Part shown: positions 37,721 through 48,511 of the stretch, piece by piece | How positions within the stretch are numbered: position 1 is the stretch's first letter | How the letters are laid out: every line of letters begins with the position of its first letter | NCBI GenBank assembly: GCA_021904315.1 | Contig: CM038908.1 | Span: 24,014,501-24,078,500 of the forward strand | Direction of reading: 5' to 3' | DNA length: 64,000 nucleotides | From: Sphagnum magellanicum | Taxonomy: Eukaryota > Streptophyta > Sphagnopsida > Sphagnales > Sphagnaceae | Notes under the pieces: generated by a model | Database searches by the model: none | The model's input: the letters and a program-made list of their open reading frames with translations, nothing else | Told to the model about the DNA's origin: nothing | Translations under genes and position numbers: made by a program

Positions 37721-38299
37721 GAAATGAATGTTAACACTTCTATATGTTCCTAGTTGCCATGCCTTTGTCGATGATTTGTTGATTCTTCATCATTGGCATT
37801 ATGACCCAGTCTATTGCCACCTTGACCTTTGCCTCGACTGCCTATCGATTTGCTTGCATTCAATTGTGTTCTTACTTGCACTTTAGCCTGTGAAGTTGCT
37901 CATGGTGCTTGAAAACTTGTTATTGGAATTTGTGAAGTTGTTGCTGACACTTACAAATTTGTTGTTCTTAAATGCCTTCTTGAATGCAATCTTAATGCCA
38001 TCATTAAAAAATCTTGCAGCTTTTACAAACATCTTCAAGCTTCAATGCAATAGAATGTTTTTTCAAGGTGTAATGGAACAAAATGTTCCTCTACACTTTT
38101 TAAAGTTTTGACGAAACATAGCTATCAAAGTGCTACGATGCTAGTTTACCACCTTGTTTTTCAAATGGTTAGTTTAACTATGTTGATAAGACCACAAATA
38201 AGTGGGAATCTAGGATTTTGAAAGACATTTACCTCTGTGTTTGTGTCCTAACAATGGGCTATCACACATTGATAAACACGTTATTGTGCTAGATAGGCA

Positions 38300-39050
38300 A
38301 TCCACGTTAGTTAACTGCATTGATATGTATGAACATTGTTAACTTAAAAATCATTTATGAACTTTGCTATCAATTGGTGTGAACGGACCTTTATAACATG
38401 AAACATAATTACATATGATGACAATCACTAAAGATAAATATCACACTAGGTCTCAACAACTATTAGTGATGATCAACTAATGGAAAAAAGAATATTGATT
38501 TTGTGGAGAATTAAGTTCCATTCGAATTAAAATATTGAATGACATTGCATGCAACTTGAATTGAATTCTACTTTAAAAAAATCAAAATCCTAAATTTCAT
38601 TTAAAAATTCAAATTCAATTGGATTCATGATCCAAACTGAACAAGAATGACATGCAAATTGATGTAAAAAGTATTGAATTTTTTTGATTTTGTAGAGGCA
38701 AGAAGTCGTTCACCTTATTGAAAAGAAAAAAAAGTTGATATAATAATGTCATATTCAAATATGATCAACTTAATATTAACACTGCCACCACTATTGACCT
38801 TTGTGCTAATTTACTTTTTACATGACAACGGGAAAAAGATAATTGCAATTTGTTGCCAGAAAAATATTATTTGGCATGAAAAATGACTCAATTTTTTTAA
38901 ACTTAAAGGGGTTGAAAGAATTTAGTTCTGAAAAAAAAAAAACAATTTAGTGAGTGGCAAACCAGAAAGAAATTAATTACAAGCATTATTGCATTAGAAA
39001 CAAAGTGGATTTTGTTTGTAGTTATGAAAGAAATGCTATTATGTTTCATA
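38300..39050. other. AT-rich stretch with dispersed repeat copy B (38,467-38,650)
   Basis: No gene. The 38,467-38,650 part matches 16,147-16,335 (shared blocks atcaactaatg, aaaatattg, gcatgcaacttgaattga and aattcaattggattca). It may mark the end of the neighbouring Harbinger element or a separate insert. Confidence 0.6.
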
Positions 39051-42000
39051 AATGTTGATACATTATGATCTTCTTAAGGATTTGCAGAAATGAGCAAAGT
39101 TTCACATGATGGGTGTTTGATTTGTGTGCACTGGAGAGATTTGTATCATACCATTTCTGTGTTCACCATCTATTCTTACAAAAAGGAGTAGCCAGTACCT
39201 CTTTTGTTGCAACATGAAGACAACCAAAAGCTGTAGAGACATTAGACGGCATTGAGAAAGGAAAATGACCAAGGTGTTAATGTTAGTGATCAAGATGATT
39301 TTCATGAAACAAAACTTGCTCAATGTTGAATGAAAATCGAATTATACTCATTTGTCTGGGATTGACAATTTGCAACATCTCAAGAATCTCTTCTTGCATT
39401 TAGTGCAATTGCCCAACTTTGAGATAAGCATCAGTACCTTTAGATCTGATGTTGTCCTCATCCCTTTTGTCATACTTCCAACACTGCAGCAAACTATGAA
39501 GGAAACTTGCCACAAGTGAAACAAGTCAAACTAAGCTTTGATCTACTACCTAGCTGCTCTCATTCATGCAGAGTTTCGATTATCAACTTGTCCTGACCAG
39601 TTTGAAGTTCAAGGAAATCTACCATTACTTATGAATGATGTTGGATTTCTGGTAGTCTCTACTTGAGCTACCCATGTTGTTCAGTACTTGGTTTTGCCCC
39701 ACATGGTTCCCTTGACCTTGGACACAACATAAAAGAAATTTGCAGTAAATTCTGTTTAGTTGCATCCTAGTATAACATCCACAATTTATTTACATTGCCT
39801 ACATAAATTCATTCTCTTCCTCTTAGTTGTTGTTTGGAGTCTGAGAATCTGTAGTGTGAAAGAATGTGTGGTATGTTCAATTCATCTGTGGAGTTCTTGT
39901 TACACTCTATTATGAAGTACACCTTCTTTACCTTTCTTCCTCTCAAATGTATGAACAGAAGTTGCAGCAGGATTGTAATTTTGAAAGATGAACAAGTTTA
40001 GAAATTCCTTCATCAGTTACTGACACTATCCAAGGAAGATTCAGGTTTGAGATCATCTCAACTCTGCTTTCTTTTCAATTATCTAACATGTGATGGTTTA
40101 TTAGGTATAAAGGGAAACCCAATCCTCAATCAGTCATCCCTTCAATGCCTGGGTCCCCGCAGTACAACACAAAATTCCTTGAACCAAGTTACTCATGTGC
40201 ACAACAGATTATGTTGAATTTTGAAATGCAGGTCTCTCAGAGCAGCAGTATCAGCAAAGCAGTCAAAATGAAAATCCATTGTGATAGGTGATATTGCCAT
40301 TTGCTTTGAAGAAGTTGAGCACAATTTTACAATTTGCTGACCAAATGCTGGTAAAGAGCTGGAAGTTTAGTACCCCAACTTTGAATCTAGAACTTGATTG
40401 CAGCCTTTTCCGTATTGTTCTGGAATGCCAACATGTTGGTAGTGCCTCATAGAGCTGATTGCTGTCAATAAGAGGATCAGTGTTTGGGATTTAAACCAAT
40501 CAAAGAATTTATGAGCACAATTGGAGGGTTTTGCAATGTCAACTTTCAACCACAACCTACAACTGGACTGAAAATTGGGTTGTGATCATGTGATATGTTC
40601 ATGAGCGTGTGAGTTGTCTAATGGGTTCTGAAATTATTTTTTCAGGAACTGTGAAGCTGATTTTGCTGAAAGTTTATCAGATTCTTGTGATCAATGCCAA
40701 TTTCAGATTTACCCATAAATGTTGCTAGTGAGCTTGTGACTTTGTGCCTTCCAAGGCCAACAACACAGATTTTCTTTATTATGGTTTCTCCATTTCTTCA
40801 CTCCAGATGAGTTTTTCTCGTACCCAAAACCCACATATAAAATAGGAATTGACCCCACATTTAGTTGTCATGATGCTTAAGAATGTGCCCAACATGCCAC
40901 TTTGGTCACAATGCAGGGAAAGATGTGCATTGCTTGCACTATGATACGAACCCCAGAAATGTTGTGCAAATCTGCTGCAATGGGTAACTAGCTCCTACCC
41001 TGAGCATTACAAGAAATTGTCAATCACCTTCTTGGTTTCATTACAAATGGCATTTGGTGTGGAGTAACATAATCTCATCAGTGTCATTTTCTGTACATGG
41101 TGTTTCTGTCATCTCTTTCACCTCTTTGAAATGTCATCTTTGAGCTTTGCTTGATTTTTCAGATTATTCTCAGACTTGTTTCTTTCTTTCGTTTTCTCAC
41201 TCTTCTGTACAAATTCAGAAACAGAAGTGAGCAGTTAAATGGCAATCATGGACATTGTCTTAATTTGGACAAAGTGTACTGTAACTTGAGCTTCATTCTT
41301 TCTCTGGGGATATGATGAGCAGAATCTATTAAGTTGCTGTCAATATGTCCCTTTGTATATGATGCTAATGGGCTATCATCCAACTCATGTTGCAAGGTTC
41401 CAAGAAGATTCTACTTTTCTCTCTGACTTGTAACCAAATTTGGCAAAGTCCTACTGTGGATTGCAAATCCAACTACCTCACAAAATTGGAAAAAAAATCC
41501 CTTGCTTGGAATATCAAAATTGTATAAAGCACAACGCAAAAATAGGCCTTGACATTGTTTGAGTATTAAAATGCTCAAATGCCCTTTTTGTCACCAAACC
41601 AAAACTCATATTTTATTTGGTTATATCAAATGATGAACCTCATTCCAAACCCAATGTTTGCTAGAGGATAAAAAGATCAAACTCTAGATCACAAGACATA
41701 TGTATGGAAACTATGATATTTGTTTGTATGAAATGTATTTGCCCTTCTTCCCCATAGAGATGATAATCTAGAAACAAAATCAAGACAAGTACAAGCAAGG
41801 TAACATCTGGTTGAGACATCATAAGTAGTGTCATGAAGGCTGGAACTGCTAGTTGAAATTGTGTATACATGTTCACTCCTAGGCAAAGGTAGATCAATGT
41901 GATGCAAAATGGGATGGTTGTGGATATGCTCTTATGATGAGGCCTCTCAAGCACATGATTGCATGTACCCGTTATGAAGAAATTTCCATTATGTAGCTAG

Positions 42001-43171
42001 GGTTCAAGGTATCCTCAAAAGAAACTAACACCTGATCGAGGTTGTTTGGTGTCATTACAAATATTTCTTCAATTGTGCACATCCTCTTAATAGACAAAAT
42101 CGCAAATAATTTACAAATACCAATAGGATGTGATCACTAGAATTTGAGCATGTTCATTATGCTTTCTTTCATGTAATGAAATCCTTGTGAAGCCAACATT
42201 GGAACAAACCAAAATTCCATGAATAGGGTTGGGATTACAAGGTTAGGATTACAGGCACTTGACCCATTGTCAATGTATGTTTCAAATTGAAGAACAACAA
42301 AACAAATGATTGTTTGCCAAGAGAGAAATTTCTTTTTACCTTGCAACATGTCACAACCAGAGTTCAATGTTGTCTCTTATTGATCTTTAAGAGAGCTTAG
42401 CATTCATCTTCTAAGGTCTTGTCAAGTATGTGTGCAGATTTGATGGTTTCATTAGTGTTGGGTGGTGATCTAGTAGTGTGGATGACACTTGGCACCATTT
42501 GTAGCATTGAGTCCAAGTAAGATTCATATATCATCAAGATAAGATCAATTGGTTGGGCATCTTGAAATCCTTTTCTTGCCTAGAACACACGACAAATTTG
42601 TCACTGATTCCCATCACTGAGATGGGAAGTTCATCTCTTCTCCAGAGATGCATCCAATATTGTTTATTTACTAATGGGCAGGAGCCTGAACAATTGATAT
42701 TCATAAAAGTTTTTAAGGCAGATTTCATAACTGCAACCATCAAATCATATGGTACCAAAGTTTGGTAGCTCAGTGGAAGCTTTTGCCAGAATTTGATGCA
42801 CCGCATGTTGTGAATGAATTCAGCTGCACTGTAGAAGTGGAGATGGGCCTTGTCGAATATAGTTAGCTGCACTTGCTTGCATCTGAGAACAGGATAAGTA
42901 CAGGAAATTCCTACTGGTTTTCAGTGTCCCTTCCAAGTCTTGCAAATTCAAAAGACATGAAAGTCTGCAATGCACAACACTTTATTTACCCTAAGTACCA
43001 ACCGGTTGGATAACCACTTACAACTTTCCATTACAATATATATATACTAAAGAGTGTGCGAAATTACAGATTGTGTTGACCCCTGTGCACTTTACAAGAG
43101 CATTGAACACCTGAAATATGCAAAAAGGCATACAAAACACAAAAAAAGGACACAGTTTTGTCTCCATTGCA
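39050..43171. other. Gene-free stretch downstream of SFGH
   Basis: Base composition is less AT-rich than the transposon stretches and resembles UTR or intron DNA, but no exon chain, domain or long frame is seen on either strand. Frames of up to 112 codons (for example 42,534-42,872 minus) have no recognizable family. The right end should include the 3' UTR of the minus-strand SFGH gene. Confidence 0.45.
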
Positions 43172-45566
43172 TTATGCCTGAAGTGATTTGATGTGATGCT
43201 CAATGTGGTCATCCACAAAGGTGGCAATAAAAAAGTATGAATGGTCATAGCCAGGTTGCAGGCGAAAATTCACTGGCACACCAACACTCTTGCTCGCTTC
43301 AACAAAATTCTCTGGAAGCAATTCCTTTTCATGATAAAATTCATCCTCATCACCCTGGAACACAAATTTCCCTTCTATGGTATCAGAAAACCTTATCCCA
43401 TCTTCAGAAATGTGACCAGCAGGTTGTCTTACCATCTTTGAGACAAGCATGTGTTTACAAAACTACTTCCAAATGCACCCAGCATTCAGGACTGATTGGT
43501 AACAGCAATATGGAGCACTATGTGTAAATGATGAGATCTCTGGTATGGTTACAGTTTGTTGAAGGAGAAAAGTTGAGGTCATTATCTGTGTATTACAACA
43601 ACATGACAAGGTCTTTGACCTTCGTTCACAAAACTCACCTGGTCAATGAGAATGGTGGTCTTGGGCCCCTTGTATTTTTTCACCAGTGCAGTAGCATCAT
43701 ACTCCTGCAAAGCACAAATCACGTAGACATTTCTTGCACTCATGATTTTTATGTTCATGAAATTGTAGGGAAAACTTCCCAATAACACTTCGAAGGTAAC
43801 CATTATGTTAGTTCTAGCAAAATCAAAACTCACATGGACAAGTATGAATACAGTCATAACCTTACAAGTATCACTACCGAAAGTATCAGACCATTGCCTT
43901 CATCAAGAACAGCAGTGACTGGCTGCCACAACTTCCCCCTGACCTGATCATCTCCTTATTGTGGGTGCAGATAGGTGGACATAATTTACTTCAAAAGGGC
44001 ATCAACACTCACCTCCCACAGGGACCTGTCCTCGCCCAAGTAGCCCTTGAATGCCTTCTGACCAATTTTAGATTCAGATGGATTGGCAATTGGTGCAAAA
44101 GCTGATACAGACTGCAACATCCAGGTTCAGGGTGGAAGATATTAGGTGGACAAATGCTTCAATAAAAGCTCTTGAAAATTAGATAACAACCCAATTATAT
44201 GCTGCTAAATGGGTCTGTGAAATGCTGCAAAGGAGTTGCAATACAACAACAGATGAAATTTACTTACTTTATACTTGCCCGGGTTTTTTAAGAAGACCAC
44301 AAGCGCACCATGGCCACCCATGGAGTGCCCAAATACTGAGGCTCTCGAAGTGTCCAACTGCTTGAAGTGGGAGTCCAGCAAACTTGGCAGCTCTTTTGTA
44401 ACATAATCATACATACGCCAGTTCTTCCATTTCTCTTGGGTTGCATTTAAGTAGAAACCAGCACCTGTTTTTATATATTATTGCCACCCACAACACCACC
44501 ATAATAAGCACACAGCTTGGTCCAGAAGGTTTGCAAGCCCTGTATTATCATCTGTAGAAGCTCCTCACTAGAATTGCAATCTCCAACAGGCTTGTAAGCT
44601 TTGGTCAATCTGAGATTTCAGTCTCTTTACCTTCACCAAAATCCCAACTTTCGGTTGCACCCTCCACATTCAAACCTCCTGAAAAAAATTGGACAGATGA
44701 GAAAGGGGTCAGCCCTCAGCACATCTATCATATAACACCCCAGTTACGAAGTAGAGGGTTTGAAGGTAATAATTATAATGGGGTCAGATTCATAAAGGGT
44801 CGAGTGGGTGCAGGGGCGTGAAGATGGGTTGGGTCTGTTTGGGATCCAAATGGTGAAAATACCCAAAGCTCAGTGGAAGGAGACTTCAAATAGTAGGAAT
44901 AGGATAACTTACGAGGTGAGGTGTCCGGGACAACCAATGCAACTCCATGTGCAGATGCTGCTCGCTGTGCACCTGACTTTTGAATGAAATTCTCATCTGT
45001 GCACGTGAGTCCTGATAACCAGTACAGAATCTGGAGCTTCCAAGAGATGAGATGTCAAATAAAAGAGACATGATCCAAGCCATCTGACACTACTCAATGC
45101 TCATGGATTTCTCTTTTAGGTAGTGTCCAAAAACAAACTGATTTAACCCATGATTCAATACTACAGGAATCAACATGTTGCAAAGGCAAAAAGTATGTAT
45201 ACATTGATATTGCTTCCTTCCTCTCTATGGAAACATGGGAAGCTGGTAAATGCAAATGAGATTCTTTCTCCTCACCGGCACTTTCTTAGACTCTGCAGCT
45301 GGTGGGAAGTATACGGTAAAAGTCATAGGACATCCACAGGAGCTACTCTCATGCCTGTAGCGCCGGTTGAAGCCACCAAACATCTTGTTCTTCTTGATTT
45401 CTTGTGGAGGAGCTGCCATCTTGTCGTCTGTTGTGTCCTTGTGATATTCTCTCACTGATAGTGCAAAACTCCGAATACTGGATAACTGACCAGCCAGACA
45501 ATGTTTGGTATACAGCAGTGTAGTACGCGATCTGCTACCTAAAAGAGCCACAAGAGCTCCTGACAT
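43172..45566 (-). CDS. SFGH: S-formylglutathione hydrolase (esterase D family)
   Basis: Seven minus-strand exons: 45566-45276, 45030-44913, 44678-44631, 44464-44268, 44111-44013, 43704-43639, 43354-43172; 333 residues, phases all agree. It hydrolyses S-formylglutathione to glutathione and formate, the last glutathione-dependent step of formaldehyde detoxification. Visible family features: [39 protein letters not shown], the nucleophile Ser in GHSMGGHGA, Asp in the DQGDEDEF region and His in [13 protein letters not shown]. The first 49 residues (basic, Ser/Arg/Leu-rich) precede an internal Met at the usual cytosolic start ([16 protein letters not shown]) and look like an organelle-targeting extension. 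No neighbour shares the pathway. Confidence 0.96.
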
Positions 45567-45797
45567 TCACAAGACTTGAAACCAAAACCCAAAACCCAAA
45601 ACAAAACCAAAAAAAAACTGCTCTGTTTCAGAGACAACAACAACTGTTCATTGGATTAGTCCTTATTCGAGATCCGCGGCTTGCAACACATACAATGCCA
45701 CACAAAAACAAGCAGCAAGCATGTTACTGCATGTAGTAACAATCGCCCCACACACGACACGTGTGTGGAGACAAGCACAAAAACACCCACTCCCGCC

Positions 45798-45814
45798 AAA
45801 CCCTAACCCTAACC
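45798..45814. promoter_or_regulatory. Telo-box upstream of SFGH
   Basis: AAACCCTAACCCTAACC lies about 230 bp upstream of the SFGH start codon. AAACCCTAA telo-boxes are known promoter elements of plant housekeeping genes. Here it could also be a tiny telomere-type insert. Confidence 0.55.
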
Positions 45815-47230
45815 ATGCATACCTCCACATGTCATAACTTTAGACATACATACATACATACATACATATACAGATATAGAGAATTTTTTTTTAATTTTAG
45901 TAATCCATGTAAATGTAGAGAAAATAAAAAAATTATTATTTTGTTTATAAAAACCAAAGAAATATTTTAAAAGAAAAAGAAAGATATTCCCTTATCTTTT
46001 TTTACATTGTCCATTATTATTTTTTTAGTAAATGCAATAATATTTTGTCTCATCCATTTTCCCTCCCTTGAATAGCTTTCTATAATCTTCTATGTCAAGC
46101 TTTGTATTCATTCTCAATTTGTATTTGCATCATACATTTTTTTAATGTTAACAATCCAAGCAAGAATGAAAAGATTTAAAAAAAATAAAAAATAAAATAA
46201 AAATGAAGGTTTTACAAACACTAGTTGCCCTGATAGATTATAATTATAATTATCACATTTGAGTTTTAAATTATTAATGTTAGTTTACCATTATTATAAA
46301 ATCAATATGCCTTACCATAATAATTTTACACATGCACACACCACCCACATTGTTATTTTAGATGATGAATGCAAGTGGGCATTACTACCTACTACAATGC
46401 TTCAATTTTGCCCTCGGAATGTTAACTATGACTTTGTTCCACAATTTGGTTTGTTAAGGCTCATACTATAAGATAGTTTTTTTTAAAATGCCTTTTTCTT
46501 TTCTTAATGTAGTTAATAGAGCTTTGTTGTCGATTTTTGAATGTTACACATTATTAGGTTTGCAACCATGGAATGTGGACATTGAGGAATGACATTATTA
46601 TTAGGGAAGCATTGTTGAGGTGGAGAAACATGAAATAATTTCATGATAGGAGAAACACTCAACTAAAACTATCACCATCGTATTATGGCCAAAAAAAACT
46701 TATAACCGTGTGTGCAATGTAATTTCCATATGGTAACTTTGCCACTTCAATCCACCTAGCTTAGAAAATAAAGGCCAATTTTACACAAGATTGAACCTGA
46801 AAAAAAACATTGGTCTACATGGTTTATAATAAATAAATATACAAAATTCTAGGAAGGAAAACACATTTGAATTTCATTGCTTAATAACAATTCACAAAAT
46901 ATTTTTTCACAACTTGCAAAAGCTTTGTCTATGCAAAATAATTTATGGCTAAAATAAATAAGTAAAATGTACAACTCTATGAAAAAATTGAGAGTTGTAA
47001 GAGCAACCCAGGTACTTCTTGCATGAAGATTTGCAGAAAAAAACAGGGTGAAACTGCTTTGAGGCCTGGAAAAGTGCACATTGTTATCAGGGCCTTCCCA
47101 GAGCCAAAGTAGCAGGAAATGACTCTTTCCGAGCACTAAATGATTGTTTCTCATTGGCCAACTACAAGGATTGGCCCAGGTGATGAGTGAGACTCAAACA
47201 GTCTCTTTCTTTCTTTGTACAATCCATCTT
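45815..47230. other. AT-rich intergenic stretch
   Basis: No gene seen. It holds a (CATA)n tract near 45,846-45,867 and A- or T-rich runs. Open frames (for example 46,849-47,154 minus) show no domain. Confidence 0.5.
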
Positions 47231-47259
47231 TTCAGGTTCATGGGTGGGGATGGGGGCAA

Positions 47260-47332
47260 GAAACTAAACAGTGCACATTGGATGTGTTAGATTGGGGAAG
47301 AAACTAAACAGTGCACACTGGATGTGTTAGAT
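47260..47332. repeat. 40-bp direct repeat, two copies
   Basis: 'gaaactaaacagtgcaca' followed by 'tggatgtgttaga' occurs at 47,260 and 47,300, nearly identical. Non-coding. Confidence 0.85.
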
Positions 47333-47734
47333 ACTGGTAGAGAGGGTTGTCGTTGTTGGGTATTGTCTAAGACTAGGTCCACGCCCGAGTGCCAAAGAGA
47401 ACAAACTTTGTACTCAACCGAGGTGCCAAAAGAAAAGAGTGACACTTAGTGCTAAAGGTGAGTGACGACAAATACGATGCTTGACGCTTTCCAACAGAGA
47501 AAGTGCGAAAGAATTGCTGAAAGTGTAAAAGAACAGGAAAAGAAATGCACAAGTGTAAAAGAGAAGAAAAAAAGAATTGCACATGTGTAAAAGAATTGTA
47601 ATAGTGTAAAAGAGTCGTAAACAAATTTGCAAAAAAGAAATTTCGGATGTATCTATCGGCATCCACTTTAGTACACGGCGGTAAAGAAATTTTGTACTGA
47701 ATGAGAGGAAACCCCACTCCACGAAAAGAGACTA

Positions 47735-48185
47735 ATAGGCTACGTAGACAGATAAAAGAAGAAGTGTTGTCAAACAGTTAAAGAGGCTCAAGATATGGGA
47801 AAGAAATCGCAGATTTTTATTATTTAGTTCCACCTAAGACGTAGAAGGAAAAGAAAAGAAAGTATTGTGAAACGGTTAAAGGTGGTTGAAAGAGGCTCAA
47901 GATGTGAGAAAGAAATCGCAGATTTCAGTTAGTTCCACTTTAAAGAACTAGACTGGAAAAAGAAGAAAAAGTTGTCAAACGGTTAAAGATAACTAAAAGA
48001 GCCTCAAGATGTGGGAAAGAAATCTCAGATTTCTTTTCTTCTAGTCCCACTTCGGAAGTACCTAGACGGAAAGAAAAGAGAAGAAGTGTTTGCCAAACTT
48101 GGGTTAAAAGATAGTTCAAGAGAGGTCTCAAAGATATGGGAAAGAAATGCAAGAAATGCGATTTCTTTTAGCTCCAGTCAAGGAA
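47735..48185 (+). repeat. Four degenerate ~107-123-bp tandem repeats in the upstream region of the 48.5-kb gene
   Basis: The core 'gag(g)ctcaagat(g/a)tgggaaagaaatc' recurs at 47,783, 47,892, 47,999 and 48,122. It is followed each time by 'cagattt' or 'gatttc', then 'tagttccac' or a variant, and is preceded by a 'caaac(a/g)gttaaag' block. The array ends about 330 bp before the start codon at 48,512, so it covers the promoter or far leader. Confidence 0.8.
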
Positions 48186-48511
48186 ACGAGAAAGATGGCG
48201 AAACTTTAGGGATAAAGAAGAGGCACCGTCTCTTTTTCCCCTTTGCCTTCTCTTCCCTCCTGCTCTTTGCTGCTGGTGGCGAAGAGGAAAGTAAGCAAAG
48301 AGGGAGTTTTGCAAAGCGCGATTCCCCTCGCCATCTCCATTTTTTTTTTCTGCTGCTTCTAGATCACGGATTGCAAGCATGTGGGCGTATTTTGAATGAT
48401 TCTATTCTCAGGTTTTTTTGGGGAATTTTTTTGGAATTTTTTTTGGGGGTGGGTGCGGGGGAAGTCTTGAAGGAAGGTCTGGTAGTTGGGGTTTGAGGAA
48501 GCTTAGTGAAA

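Larger units (their letters stand above)
34200..38300. mobile_element. Degenerate PIF/Harbinger DNA transposon (limits approximate)
   Basis: The transposase remnant (plus strand) and Myb/SANT ORF1 remnant (minus strand) are about 1.6 kb apart and belong together as the standard two-gene content of this superfamily. The terminal inverted repeats and TAA/TTA-type target duplication could not be identified by eye, so the ends are estimates. All DNA between the two genes is AT-rich and includes the 39-bp array. Confidence 0.7.

Noticed and set aside
42534-42872. 112-codon minus-strand frame near SFGH
   Set aside because: No domain, no splice partners and no similarity to SFGH; treated as chance.
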